Positions 44,345 through 53,950 of a stretch of 64,000 nucleotides of DNA are shown piece after piece. Origin of the DNA: Parachlamydia acanthamoebae (GTDB lineage: Bacteria > Chlamydiota > Chlamydiia > Chlamydiales > Parachlamydiaceae); NCBI RefSeq assembly GCF_000875975.1, contig NZ_BAWW01000066.1, forward strand, positions 62,001 to 126,000, given 5' to 3'. The notes beneath the pieces were generated by a model. That model ran no database searches, was not told where the DNA came from, and saw only the letters and a list, made by a program, of their open reading frames with translations. A program made the position numbers and the translations under genes. Within the stretch, counting starts at the first letter, position 1. Each line of letters begins with the position of its first letter.

Positions 44345-44509
44345 AAAAGATCTCCTCAAACTTAAAATAAAAATACTTGTAATACCCTCTCTTAATTATA
44401 ATATTTAGTAAATATGATATCCATTAAAAACAATTAATTTTTAAATAAAAATCATACAAAAAAAAGAGAAAGCTACTACAAACTTTCCCTCTTTATTTTA
44501 TTTACACTG

Positions 44510-46201
44510 TCACGATGCAAATACGGGTTGGTCTATTACAAATTTAAGTGCTTTGATTTTGTCTATTTTTGTGAAAATCTTTTCTTTTCTTTTATTTTTA
44601 TTTTTTTGTGATTGTGAATCTTCTTTTATTTTCTGAAATCTCCCTTCACAAAATCTATATATTTTTTTTCTCAAATCAATTACATAAGGCTCTCGATCTT
44701 TTTCTTGATCGCCGATTCCAATCCTTTCAACGTTGCGATTTTTGAGAAAGTTAAAATGAGCTTCCCACCTTCTTATAAAATTACTGCTCTCATAGTCAAT
44801 GTGAGGGACTATATTTGTCCAAAAATCTCCATTAGAATAAATTGAGGTAAATTTTCTTTTTGCTTCCAGGGAACTTTCCTGCAATGCAGCTTTGAATAGT
44901 TTCTTTACAGCGAGAGCGTCCAAATAAGCTTCGTACTCTGCATATTTTCTTGCTTCTTCAAAAGTTCGAGGAACTGCCATTTTTGTAAAACTTCCTCCCC
45001 ATGTAGGAGCTTTTAAAGGAACTGCTACTGCAGTTTGTAAAATATATTCAAAACTTTCCGAAGTTCCATCGCCAAAACCAATTTCTATATTCATAGGCAA
45101 TCCATAGAGGATCCTTGGAGGATGGCCATTCAAACTTTCTGTCGTCCAAGTTGTAAGCAAGATTGCTTCAGAATCATCCGAAGGATGCTTAAAATGCATA
45201 GAAAGAGTAAATTTTCGAGTCCCTTCTGAATTACTCTCTCTATGCAGACCTCTATTTTTCAATATCCGATCAATTTCATCTACCATTTTATTATAATTTT
45301 CTATAGGTTTTTTAACAATTCTACCCGATTTTTTTACAGAATCCAGCTGATTTATAGCAAAACCTCTATGGTTAGATAACATTGAAGCGGGAGGGGATTC
45401 GGGAGAACCTGAATAAGGTGAGGCCGAGTGAAATTCTTCATCTGAACTCCAATAAGGCGGAGCGGAAGCAGAAGCAAATGAGGTATCGGTATCATTTTTT
45501 TTAGAAGATGCTATAGAATTTCCAAGAAATCTTCTTTGATACTCAAAACTTTTTTTAACTGTTTCGCTTTCAATATCATATGGAATACCTTGTTTGTAAG
45601 ATACGTAATCTTCATCAACTACCTGGCAAGCGTTTTTCAGTCTTCCAAAGAAGCCAGTCGATTTTTTTTCTGTTTGTTTAAATATAGTGAAGCTAAGAAA
45701 TTTTTGAGATCTATGCGCAGCCTGAATATACTCATATTTAAATTCCTCTTCCGCAAAGGCATAAATTTGCATTGCACCTAAATGTACTTTATTTTTTTTG
45801 TCTTCAAAATCATCTTGATCATTGTAGCAAATAACCTTTACAGGAAGATTCTCTCTAAATTGATTGATATAGAGTGGGCTAATTGTCAAAGAAGTTACGT
45901 CATTACTAATCTCAAGCTTAGCATAAGACGTTGAAAGAAAATTCCGTATTTTCGCCATTCCTGAAGTAAATCTGGTAAATGATGTAGAATACTTTATTTC
46001 CGTATGAAGAGAGGGAACGAACGCTCTATCCGGAAGGGTCATTTTACTACTCTGTATTTCCATGTCGTGAAAAGCGCGATTCGACACTAAAACTATCTTT
46101 AATTTTTGATGACCGCTTTTCATCCCTTCTTTTAATCCAATGTGAGCTATATAAAAATCATATTGGCCATTTGGCAGGTCTCTTGTAATGGGGCATTGCA
46201 T
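44510..46201 (-). CDS. MQCP-family two-module protein
   Basis: A 563-residue protein that joins two modules. Residues 1-240 match the whole protein at 26163 (both begin MQCP; shared YAFAEEEFKYEYIQAAHR). Residues about 300-470 match the first module of the protein at 42533 (VDEIDRILKNRGLHRES, LSMHFKHPSDDSEAILLTTW, PMNIEIGFGDG, YEAYLDALAVKKLFKA). A Ser/Pro-rich linker joins them. I start at ATG 46201, which has an AAGGAG eight bases before it; an earlier in-frame start adds 11 residues but has no such site. No signal peptide or membrane segment. Function unknown; the fusion shows the modules act together or on the same target. Confidence 0.78.
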   Translation of the reverse strand: MQCPITRDLPNGQYDFYIAHIGLKEGMKSGHQKLKIVLVSNRAFHDMEIQSSKMTLPDRAFVPSLHTEIKYSTSFTRFTSGMAKIRNFLSTSYAKLEISNDVTSLTISPLYINQFRENLPVKVICYNDQDDFEDKKNKVHLGAMQIYAFAEEEFKYEYIQAAHRSQKFLSFTIFKQTEKKSTGFFGRLKNACQVVDEDYVSYKQGIPYDIESETVKKSFEYQRRFLGNSIASSKKNDTDTSFASASAPPYWSSDEEFHSASPYSGSPESPPASMLSNHRGFAINQLDSVKKSGRIVKKPIENYNKMVDEIDRILKNRGLHRESNSEGTRKFTLSMHFKHPSDDSEAILLTTWTTESLNGHPPRILYGLPMNIEIGFGDGTSESFEYILQTAVAVPLKAPTWGGSFTKMAVPRTFEEARKYAEYEAYLDALAVKKLFKAALQESSLEAKRKFTSIYSNGDFWTNIVPHIDYESSNFIRRWEAHFNFLKNRNVERIGIGDQEKDREPYVIDLRKKIYRFCEGRFQKIKEDSQSQKNKNKRKEKIFTKIDKIKALKFVIDQPVFAS

Positions 46202-46454
46202 AAATAATCTCCTTATAAAGTTAGAGCAAAACATTAAATAATTTCTAATATTTTACAACCTTATATCTTTTTCTGCAAAAGGAGATTGGTTTCGGAAAAA
46301 TGAAGAATAAACTTTCAACAAGGGAGGGATTCGCAGAATAAAAAAACGAATATAAATCACTAGTAATAAGTCGGATATTCATTTTCGCCTAGAAAACACA
46401 TTGACTTATGATGAGGGCTTCTTTCTTAGCTTAAATTAGGAATTTTTGATTAAT

Positions 46455-46844
46455 TTATTTACTATAAGTCAAAGTTTCTTCTGACCAAAAATCGACTGAA
46501 TTAACGAAATCTTCCAAATTATTTTTAAACAATTGGTAATCTTCTTTATTTTCCAAAATTTGTGTTAATTTGATTGACTTATTGTCTTCACTTAATCCCA
46601 GAATTGCCCCTCGTGTTCCTTGCCCAAACAAATTTGCAAGAAGAAGCTGAGTGAATAATTCTTCTTGTTTCGTAGTTGGACATGGAGCAACCGCACACTC
46701 AAAATAAATGCCCTGGGGAATAGCAGAAATATAAATTTTTATATCTTCGTCCAAAGGGAATACATACATTCCAGGAGTTTCTGACGTCATGGAATTTTCA
46801 AACTCTAACTCGCCGGCTAATTGCTTCATGTGATTTTCTAACAT
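46455..46844 (-). CDS. CesT/Tir-type (class I) type III secretion chaperone
   Basis: A 129-residue acidic protein with the class I chaperone layout: an N-terminal helix (MLENHMKQLAGELEF), a beta sheet (DIKIYISAIPQGIYFECAVAP), a dimer helix (EELFTQLLLANLFGQGTRGA), a further strand (ILGLSEDNKSIKLTQIL) and a last helix. LLxANLxGQGTxGAxLGLxED is the family hallmark. It is the last gene of the translocator locus, downstream of the CopD-like gene, so its client may be one of the secreted proteins of the locus. A hairpin and a GAGGGG Shine-Dalgarno precede it. Confidence 0.85.
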   Translation of the reverse strand: MLENHMKQLAGELEFENSMTSETPGMYVFPLDEDIKIYISAIPQGIYFECAVAPCPTTKQEELFTQLLLANLFGQGTRGAILGLSEDNKSIKLTQILENKEDYQLFKNNLEDFVNSVDFWSEETLTYSK

Positions 46845-46864
46845 ATGGATTCCCCCTCACGGAA

Positions 46865-46892
46865 ATGTACAAGTGCCTGAGCACTTGTACAT
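46865..46892 (-). promoter_or_regulatory. 12-bp perfect hairpin before the class I chaperone gene
   Basis: ATGTACAAGTGC (46865-46876) and GCACTTGTACAT (46881-46892) form a perfect stem with a four-base loop, between the CopD-like stop and the chaperone Shine-Dalgarno. No U-run follows on the message strand. It may protect or separate the two parts of the message, or be an operator palindrome. Confidence 0.55.
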
Positions 46893-46902
46893 AAACTTGT
46901 TT

Positions 46903-48099
46903 TTAGTGAATACGATAATTAAATGCGCTGTAAAGTTTGGTAATCATCTGCTGAACCGCTTCTGCTATACTTTTTACTTTGTCTTCAATGTCTTTTAAAG
47001 AAGCGCTTGCGTCAGCTCCGATTTTTCGGGCAATTTCTTGATATCCTTCAGCCAATTTGATGTCTGCGTCATATTCCGCTTTTTTCACTTTCATTATCCC
47101 TTGAACAATATTTTCATACATTTTAGATGTTGAGTCTGTAATATCTTTGGCAGTATCCATAGGGAACATTCTCATTCTGAATGAAGTAGATATATTAGAC
47201 CATTTATTAGCTCTATGCTTATCAAGTTTAAATTTTGCTTTCATAAGCTGGTCTTCAGTTCCTACTTTTGCATCACTGCCAGGAGCCCTTGACTTAGCGG
47301 GCGCATTCAATTCATCAAACTTTGTTTGCAGAGCCTTAGTTTGCTTATTATAATCACCAATCGATTTCTTCATCGCTAGCGCACCCATAGCGCCATTCGC
47401 AACGGCCATACCGAGCTGTACGCCAGCACTTGCTGCCAACATGTAGTGCATCATCGCTTCTGTTTTCGCTGATTGCATAATGTCACTAGCCATACGCTTA
47501 GCAAGGTCGATCGTCCATTGGTTGGACATGATATCCAATTTTGTTTCAACAAGCCTTTGTTGAGACTGAACTTTAATCAGCTCGGCCATTACCTCGATTA
47601 AAGCCACAACAAATGAAGCTGTCAAAAATGGGTTCCCGTGACCTTTTGATCCCGTAGGAAGAGCTCCCGTTCCTGTAGGAGCCACTAATGTAGGAGTATC
47701 GGCAGGGTTATTCAATATGAGGCTTTGATTGGTTCCTGAGACATAGGCAGAACTAAATTTGTCCATCGCGGTTGATGCTTCTTCAATAACGTCCTGCATT
47801 ACTGTGGATACAACAGCAACTTTATTCCCTTGAGCATCTAATGCAACTCCGGGTGAAGCTGAGCTTGCTGTAGCTGATACTGCTTGATTACTCTGGGAAT
47901 CGCTAATTCCAACTGGAGTGACGGCTTTCCCTTTTGAATCCACCACGTGTTTCTTGATCTGTTCTCCAGTTAGTGGTGGTGCCCCTCCTTCTGAAGAGTC
48001 CTCAGCCTGTGACATGGCTTTCTCAAATTTAGCAAAAATGCTGGGATCGAAATTGTATCCTTGAGTTGTGACATCAGGTGGAGTACTATTAATATTCAT
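46903..48099 (-). CDS. sctB: Type III translocator of the YopD/CopD (SctB) type
   Basis: A 398-residue protein. The N-terminal 150 residues are Ser/Ala/Thr-rich and disordered, as in secreted T3SS substrates. A hydrophobic helix at about 158-177 (NPFLTASFVVALIEVMAELI) is followed by an amphipathic region and a second hydrophobic stretch (AMMHYMLAASAGVQLGMAVANGAMGALAM, about 214-242), then coiled coil and a C-terminal amphipathic part ending KLYSAFNYRIH. This is the layout of the minor translocator YopD/CopD. Chlamydiae have CopB/CopD pairs next to LcrH chaperone genes, and the same set is present here. It starts MNINSTPPDVTTQGYNF with GAGGAG upstream. Confidence 0.82.
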   Translation of the reverse strand: MNINSTPPDVTTQGYNFDPSIFAKFEKAMSQAEDSSEGGAPPLTGEQIKKHVVDSKGKAVTPVGISDSQSNQAVSATASSASPGVALDAQGNKVAVVSTVMQDVIEEASTAMDKFSSAYVSGTNQSLILNNPADTPTLVAPTGTGALPTGSKGHGNPFLTASFVVALIEVMAELIKVQSQQRLVETKLDIMSNQWTIDLAKRMASDIMQSAKTEAMMHYMLAASAGVQLGMAVANGAMGALAMKKSIGDYNKQTKALQTKFDELNAPAKSRAPGSDAKVGTEDQLMKAKFKLDKHRANKWSNISTSFRMRMFPMDTAKDITDSTSKMYENIVQGIMKVKKAEYDADIKLAEGYQEIARKIGADASASLKDIEDKVKSIAEAVQQMITKLYSAFNYRIH

Positions 48100-48150
48100 A
48101 TGTTAGCTCCTCTTTAAAAACCTTTCCCTATTTTAAATTTTATCTTCCAT

Positions 48151-49758
48151 CTACGCTTGGCTGAATCCTGTAAAATTTGCTAGCTGGTCATCTAATTCGC
48201 CTGCTAGTGCTGAGCCAGCTAAAGAGCCAAATTCTGTGATGGAAGACATGTCTTTCTTCACGTTATCCTCTGTTTGCCCTGCCAATTGCATGAGAGAACC
48301 TAAACTGCTCGAAAATTCATCATAATCCTGATTCTGCAAAGCGATATTGGCCTGGCTAAGATAGACTAATGCTCCTTGACCTACACCTCGTGGAAGCGCT
48401 CCATTTTCCTGCTGACTGGTGATGTACTGATCAAGGGTATTTAAATGGGTAAGCAACTGAGGTTGCAACGTTTCAAGCAACTCGCTTGCTCTCGATTGAC
48501 CCATTGTTGCTGCAGCTTGTGTCCCCAGTATAAGGGACCATAATGTAAAAGCGGATGTCAAAGGGGCGACGGCATTTTGATTAATGCCTGTAGCTGAAAT
48601 TAAATCGCCAACCACTGTTTCAATTACCCCTGAACCCGCAATTAAGCCGACGGCCAAATCTGTGGAGAAACGGCTGGCCTCATTGACATCACCGACTGCT
48701 TGGTCTGGAAATTGTCCGATGCCGTTTCCTAATGCTGTGCCTCCCAAAATGGAGGCCAAAGCGACTGTACTAAGCAGAAGCTCGAGAGAATTAATCTGAG
48801 AGGTATTATCTAAATTCAGGATCGTTTGCAATCCACTGGCGGTATTATCGATTAAAGACGCAAAATTGTTGCTATAGACCCCATTATCTCCTGAAATTCC
48901 GTTCTGAAGGATGGCTAACGAAAGTAAATTGGTTGGCGACACTTCTCCTAGTGAATAAGCCATCACGACGGTACTTAGAGCATTGATGGAATCCCCTAAA
49001 ATCTGATACGAATTATCACGCAAATCCCGTTGCAAGCTGTCTTTAATGTCTTGCAAACCTGCTGAAATCTGCACGAGGTCTCCTGCATAAACAGTCTGTT
49101 GCTGTGATAGAATGGTTAAGGCAGAGCTAAAGGTTTCGATTTCAGCCAAAGCATTTTGTACGGTGTCAAAATTGGGATCGTTAGGACCAACCGCACTTAA
49201 AACGGTATTGAGAGAGGAAGACAGGTTATCATTCAGTGCAAGCGCCGCCAAAACTGCTTGGTAAGGAGCTGTCTGCGCAATTTCCAAACGATCTGCTTCT
49301 AATGAGCCTGTTGCTGGAAGCTGCGCAGCACTTTCAATAAACGCTAATGTCAGCGCCACAGAAGTGAGCACATTATCGAGGGCAACTAGGCTCAAATTTT
49401 GTTCTAGAGGAAGACGGGCTTGGTTGATTGCCAATCCTGAAATGATGGCTTCAGGGAGTCGCGAAATTAAGTTTTGGAGGATCTCTGTTGTATCCAAAGA
49501 CTCCGATTTATCGCTAGAAGATGCCATACGAAATTGGACTAAAGGTGCTAAAACGGGCTGAGAGGAAGAGGATTTATATCTTTCGTAAACTTCATCCGAT
49601 CCACCCCCTAACTGGGTTAAGGGGACCTCTACCGTATCTTTTACAATAGCCAATTGCGCTTTTTGGGTGTCTTCTATTCCTCTTTGTTGTAGTTCAAATA
49701 TGGTAGGTTGTTGGGGTCCTCCGGGAGTCCCTCCAACACCTGATCCTGAAATGCTCAT
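48151..49758 (-). CDS. Large Ser/Ala/Leu-rich protein of the translocator locus
   Basis: A 535-residue protein with low sequence complexity: high Ala, Leu, Ser, Gln, Asn, few charged residues, no Cys and no Trp cluster. It begins MSISGSGVGGTPGGPQQP, a typical disordered T3SS N-terminus, and the rest is predicted as long helices with mildly hydrophobic stretches (ALDNVLTSVALTLAFIESAAQL; LLLSTVALASILGGTALGNG). It may be a translocator accessory or effector; I do not recognise a family. It lies between the CopD-like gene and the first LcrH-like chaperone. A GGAG precedes the start. Confidence 0.7.
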   Translation of the reverse strand: MSISGSGVGGTPGGPQQPTIFELQQRGIEDTQKAQLAIVKDTVEVPLTQLGGGSDEVYERYKSSSSQPVLAPLVQFRMASSSDKSESLDTTEILQNLISRLPEAIISGLAINQARLPLEQNLSLVALDNVLTSVALTLAFIESAAQLPATGSLEADRLEIAQTAPYQAVLAALALNDNLSSSLNTVLSAVGPNDPNFDTVQNALAEIETFSSALTILSQQQTVYAGDLVQISAGLQDIKDSLQRDLRDNSYQILGDSINALSTVVMAYSLGEVSPTNLLSLAILQNGISGDNGVYSNNFASLIDNTASGLQTILNLDNTSQINSLELLLSTVALASILGGTALGNGIGQFPDQAVGDVNEASRFSTDLAVGLIAGSGVIETVVGDLISATGINQNAVAPLTSAFTLWSLILGTQAAATMGQSRASELLETLQPQLLTHLNTLDQYITSQQENGALPRGVGQGALVYLSQANIALQNQDYDEFSSSLGSLMQLAGQTEDNVKKDMSSITEFGSLAGSALAGELDDQLANFTGFSQA

Positions 49759-49824
49759 AAGTTTTCTCCGTTTAATGAGGAAGCTTTCGGTCTTTCATGT
49801 GACATTCCTCATGAGAAAGATCTA

Positions 49825-50604
49825 TTATAATTCCAGTTTAGGTGGATCCCATTGTCTTCCAGGCTCTAAATCCACATCTCCTGATTCAGAACTTTCTTGT
49901 ACGATCATTTGTGCTTTCTCTCTCTCTTGGGATGTACCTTCGGCTTTCTTTACGGCTTCTTCAAATTTTTCCTCCTCTCCCTCACTACCGGGGAGGAATA
50001 ACTTCTCAATATCTAACCCCTCTACATCACATCCTTGCAAAATTAAGTACTCTTTGATAGGTGGTGGAGTATCTGGTAGTCCCAAATCATCTCGGATTTT
50101 TTTTCGCATTAAGATGGCTTTTGAACGAAGCAGGGTATATCTAGGATAAAATCCGAGTCTGATAGCGTCGTCCAAAGCGAGTAAAGCCCCATAGGGGTTG
50201 TCTAATTTAATGTAACAGTCTGCAATATGGAAGAAGGGCACAGGATTTTCTTGATCATAAAAAGCGGCTAGCATGTAGGCTTCAATGGCTGCCTGATAAT
50301 TTTTTTGCATATGCATCGACGCTGCAAGTCCGAGTGCATATTTACTGCGACTGGCATCCAGATTGATCAAAAATTGGAAGATGCGTTGGGCGTCTAAGTA
50401 ATTACCTGATCCGTAAAGGTTGTAAGCATAGCCATAGAATGCTTCCAAAGTCTCATCGCTAAGGCCCATGGCTTGCTGAGGAGATTGCCCATCCTTAAAA
50501 ATTTTATTAAGCACATCCTCGTACGATTTTCGTTGTTCTTTGGTGATTTCCGAACCTAGTTTGTCTAGTTCTTTTTTAATGATCTTATCGGCTGCTGTTG
50601 CCAT
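49825..50604 (-). CDS. LcrH/SycD-type (class II) translocator chaperone with a long tail
   Basis: A 259-residue protein starting at MATAADKIIKKELDK; this ATG is preceded by GGGAGGAAGAAGG, while an earlier in-frame start overlaps the translocator gene and is unlikely. Residues about 50-165 form the three TPRs of class II chaperones (YGYAYNLYGSGNYLDAQRIF, LGLAASMHMQKNYQAAIEAY, HIADCYIKLDNPYGALLALDDAI). These hold YopB/YopD-type translocators before secretion. The C-terminal 75 residues, acidic and disordered, are an extension absent from usual SycD. It directly follows the CopB-like gene. Confidence 0.9.
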   Translation of the reverse strand: MATAADKIIKKELDKLGSEITKEQRKSYEDVLNKIFKDGQSPQQAMGLSDETLEAFYGYAYNLYGSGNYLDAQRIFQFLINLDASRSKYALGLAASMHMQKNYQAAIEAYMLAAFYDQENPVPFFHIADCYIKLDNPYGALLALDDAIRLGFYPRYTLLRSKAILMRKKIRDDLGLPDTPPPIKEYLILQGCDVEGLDIEKLFLPGSEGEEEKFEEAVKKAEGTSQEREKAQMIVQESSESGDVDLEPGRQWDPPKLEL

Positions 50605-50638
50605 CCTTCTTCCTCCCTCTCTAAATTCAGAGCAGCGC

Positions 50639-53197
50639 TTAGGCTGCTCCTGCATTTGCTATATTTGTCGTAATTTGACTTTGGCTCTGCCAAATATGTG
50701 TTTTAAGAGTTCCGATTTCTGATATTGCTTCTGCTTCAGCGGGCATTCCAGCTGTTAAGTTATCGATAATTTTGCGTAAAAGCTTAATCATGGCATTCAA
50801 CACTTGCATATCTGCTTCAAGTTCTGCTTTTGCTAACACCTGAGCTGCCTGTTGTAATTGAGATCGAATTTCGATCGCGCTATGCGCGGCATCCAATCCA
50901 TTAGACAGAAGTTGGTTGGCAATTTGTGCAATATCCAATAGTTGCATTCTAGCAATTTTGAGAATCGCATCAGAGACTTTTTCTGCTAGTGAAGCCATTT
51001 TTGTCAGGGTCTCAACAAGAGTTTTTGCAACTTGCGCAACAGTTTCTGCGATTTGTCCAGGAATCAGTTCAGCTTGCAAGAAGAATGTGACAACCATAAA
51101 GGCTAAGGAAGCGACCACTGTTGCGACAGTGACTAACACCATGGCTGTAATTTGTTGCGCCATCTCATCGCCACCCATCAACTTCACAAGGTTTTGGATG
51201 ACATTACTTTGCATCGTCGCTTGACCAATGGCTTGCAATCCTACAGTCATTCCCACCATGGGGTTGGCTGTCATCACTAAAGCCGTCAGCGCGACAATCG
51301 CAACCGTTTTAATGATCATATCCATGGCCATTTGCAATGCTGGCGGCCCTGGAATTGCAGCTTTAATTGCGGCTGTCAAAGCTTGCATCGCATAACCCAT
51401 GACCCCTTGTTTTCCACTTGCTGTTAAAGCTTGGTCAGCAACTGTATAAGCGATAGCAGCGGCAGCTACAGCTACACCGATCAAACCTGCACCCGCGCCT
51501 AATGTCAAAACAGCAATCACAACAGAAAAGACTGTCGAAATAGGGCCTAAAATTTTCATGATGGAATTAAAAATCCCCAGACCTGGCTTACCTGATTTTC
51601 TTTGGTCTTCCATCTGTTTTTTCTGTTCGGCAAGCTTGTTTAATTGCTTATCAAGCTCCGCTTTACCCAATTCCTTCGCTTTACTTGCATCCTGGTTTTG
51701 AATTAGATAAATTTGTTCTTGTAACTTAGTCAAAGCGTCACTGATCGCTTTCATGAAGTCCAAAATTTCAGCTTTCATGGGAACATTTGGCAGATTTAAT
51801 GCCAAAGTCGTCGCTTGGCTAATCATTTCCTTGCCTAAGTTGATCGCATTTGTCCCCACTTGGGCAGAAAACGGATCTAACATGGCATTTTCTGTCTCAC
51901 CGACAGGAGCAGTCCAGTCAGAAGGCAATCCATAAGCATCTCGAATGGAGCTAATGGCCGATTGTTGCAATTGTCCAATCAAGGCTTTCATTTGGGGAGA
52001 AGCGACCTCTGGATTGTCAAAGGCTTCCATGATTTGATCGATTTGATCTTGTGTCAATGGAGGTGTTTGGCTTTTTGCGTAATTGCTCACTTGTTGTGCA
52101 AAAGCAGCCCGATAAGCCCCTTTAATAGTCGCATTTTGAGCTGAATTGTCTACCGCAGGCTTCCATCCTGGAGGGAAACCATATTCATTAATCAAGCTTC
52201 CTAAAATCATGCTTTCCAATTGCGCGTTGACATCGCGTAAATTTCCTGTTTGGCTCGCTGTTCCAGGATTGTAGTGCGCATACTTCAACTGAGCGAGTTG
52301 CTGGGGAGACATGTTTTTTAAAGTTTTGACTAAATCGGGATTGGATTGGATTTTTGAAAAATCCCCCGAGATGGCCGCATCATAGGCAGAGTTATAATCG
52401 GTGGCTAGCTTATCGTCCAGATTGGAGGTTTCAGGGGTAAATTGCCAATCATCAGGTAATCCCATTTCTTGTTTGACTTGTTCACCCACTTGCTTTTCGA
52501 TCTGACTTGCCAAGTCGTCTGGCGAGCGTGTCACGGCTTCTGGGTGCTCATGGGCAAAGATGGTTTTTGCAATCAGTTGATCGGCTTGTTCTTTGGGCAA
52601 TCCCATTTGCGATACGGCTTGCTTTACAGCAGCCTTAAAAGCACTGTCAAAAGTTGTATTGCTTTGATCTTGAACCTGCTGAGTTAAAGCCGCCTTGGCT
52701 GAGGCTTGGTCCGGTGTTTGCTTGGTCAATTGCTGTGCTTCTTGATTCGCTTGGGCCACAACTTGCTTAAGCGTCGCCTGCACTTTAGGATCGGTTCCTG
52801 CCTTAGGATTCGCCTTGGGATTAATGTATTGAGCAAGCGCTTGTCCTGCTTCTGTATCAGAAAGAGCTCCGCTGAGAACAGCCTCAGCAAGGCCTCCCTT
52901 AATAAAGTTATTAAGCGCTTCCTCTGGAGTTTGAGTAGTGGTCGACATCAGTTTTGTCGCATCACTCATGGTCATTTGCTTGAATGGGACAGTCTCGCCG
53001 GAAGGAGTTTCTAGTGCAGGTGCACCAGGCAGCTGCAAGTAAGTTTTAGCCGTTTGAGTTCCTTCCGCTTGATTAAGCGAGTCTTGAATGACTGCTCCTT
53101 GGTTAACATTTACTGTTGCTTTTGCTCCCTCTGTTTCATTCGTAGCCACATTCCAATTTGTTTGCTGACCCTGTGATGAAATATTAAATTCATTCAT
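50639..53197 (-). CDS. sctE: Type III translocator of the YopB/CopB (SctE) type with N-terminal repeats
   Basis: An 852-residue pore-forming translocator. Hydrophobic segments lie at about 562-585 (GAGAGLIGVAVAAAAIAYTV), 622-655 (MIIKTVAIVALTALVMTANP) and 684-706 (MVLVTVATVVASLAFMVVTF), flanked by coiled coils (KAELDKQLNKLAEQKKQMED before them), the layout of YopB/CopB. The first 440 residues include three tandem repeats of about 95 residues, each ending in a YGLPxDW-like block: EMGLPDDWQF, EYGFPPGWKP and AYGLPSDWTA. This long N-terminus is not in Yersinia YopB. AGGAGAATCTT precedes the ATG. Class II chaperone genes lie on both sides. Confidence 0.88.
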   Translation of the reverse strand: MNEFNISSQGQQTNWNVATNETEGAKATVNVNQGAVIQDSLNQAEGTQTAKTYLQLPGAPALETPSGETVPFKQMTMSDATKLMSTTTQTPEEALNNFIKGGLAEAVLSGALSDTEAGQALAQYINPKANPKAGTDPKVQATLKQVVAQANQEAQQLTKQTPDQASAKAALTQQVQDQSNTTFDSAFKAAVKQAVSQMGLPKEQADQLIAKTIFAHEHPEAVTRSPDDLASQIEKQVGEQVKQEMGLPDDWQFTPETSNLDDKLATDYNSAYDAAISGDFSKIQSNPDLVKTLKNMSPQQLAQLKYAHYNPGTASQTGNLRDVNAQLESMILGSLINEYGFPPGWKPAVDNSAQNATIKGAYRAAFAQQVSNYAKSQTPPLTQDQIDQIMEAFDNPEVASPQMKALIGQLQQSAISSIRDAYGLPSDWTAPVGETENAMLDPFSAQVGTNAINLGKEMISQATTLALNLPNVPMKAEILDFMKAISDALTKLQEQIYLIQNQDASKAKELGKAELDKQLNKLAEQKKQMEDQRKSGKPGLGIFNSIMKILGPISTVFSVVIAVLTLGAGAGLIGVAVAAAAIAYTVADQALTASGKQGVMGYAMQALTAAIKAAIPGPPALQMAMDMIIKTVAIVALTALVMTANPMVGMTVGLQAIGQATMQSNVIQNLVKLMGGDEMAQQITAMVLVTVATVVASLAFMVVTFFLQAELIPGQIAETVAQVAKTLVETLTKMASLAEKVSDAILKIARMQLLDIAQIANQLLSNGLDAAHSAIEIRSQLQQAAQVLAKAELEADMQVLNAMIKLLRKIIDNLTAGMPAEAEAISEIGTLKTHIWQSQSQITTNIANAGAA

Positions 53198-53250
53198 AAG
53201 ATTCTCCTAAAGGGTTTCAATATGAGGCCTTAGAAAAATAATGATAGCGT

Positions 53251-53820
53251 CTATGAAATCGGTTGATTTTCTTCAGCAATTTGCTTGTTGATTTTCTCAA
53301 TTTCTTTTTGCAGGCTTTTAATTGTCAATGCTGTGCGATCTTTCAGTGTTGCATACTGAGGTTTATTGCCAGCTCTCTCTTGCGCCATTTTCAATGCGAT
53401 CATCGCTGACACTTTATCCCCCATTTGGATATAACAGTCGGAAGAGTGGTAGTGAGGAATGGGATTTTCGGGATCCAATAATGCACAAATTGCATAGACT
53501 TGCACGGCACTCTCATAGGCTTTCAACATGTGATAACAGGCCGCCAATCCCATCGAATATTTTGATTCGGTTGCATTTAGCATGATGAGTAGACGAAATA
53601 AATGGGATGCCTCTTTATATTTTCCTGTATTGTAAAGACGATAAGCTTGCCCATATACCCCTTCAACCATTGCATCACTCATGCCCATGAGGTCTTTCGG
53701 AGCAAGCCCTTTCTTTACAACATTTTCTGTTGCCGCTTTCACTTCTTTCACTTTTTCTTGCTTTAATTCAGCTCCCACTTTCGCAGTTGCCTTTTTGATT
53801 TGACTTTGTTCACCTTTCAT
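53251..53820 (-). CDS. LcrH/SycD-type (class II) translocator chaperone
   Basis: A 189-residue protein with three TPRs at about residues 45-150 (YGQAYRLYNTGKYKEASHLF, MGLAACYHMLKAYESAVQVY, HSSDCYIQMGDKVSAMIALKMA). It matches class II chaperones in length and repeat number. It lies just upstream of the CopB-like gene, as chlamydial lcrH genes lie next to copB/copD. The pair of chaperones around the CopB-like gene suggests one serves the translocators and the other serves additional clients. A short Lys-rich N-terminus and a helical tail (EKINKQIAEENQPIS) flank the TPRs. Confidence 0.9.
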   Translation of the reverse strand: MKGEQSQIKKATAKVGAELKQEKVKEVKAATENVVKKGLAPKDLMGMSDAMVEGVYGQAYRLYNTGKYKEASHLFRLLIMLNATESKYSMGLAACYHMLKAYESAVQVYAICALLDPENPIPHYHSSDCYIQMGDKVSAMIALKMAQERAGNKPQYATLKDRTALTIKSLQKEIEKINKQIAEENQPIS

Positions 53821-53950
53821 AAGGGGCTCTCCTTATTCATCGATAATTCTTGCAAAATACTTATGTTATTTATTGAGTCCACCTTGTCTTGCTGAATTAA
53901 AAACTTATGCCTCTTAATTTTGTCTAAAGTATTTTTTATAACCTTACTCC

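Noticed and set aside
50916..51224. Plus-strand frames opposite the CopB-like gene
   Set aside because: They follow the codon pattern of the Ala-rich hydrophobic part on the other strand and lack ribosome sites.
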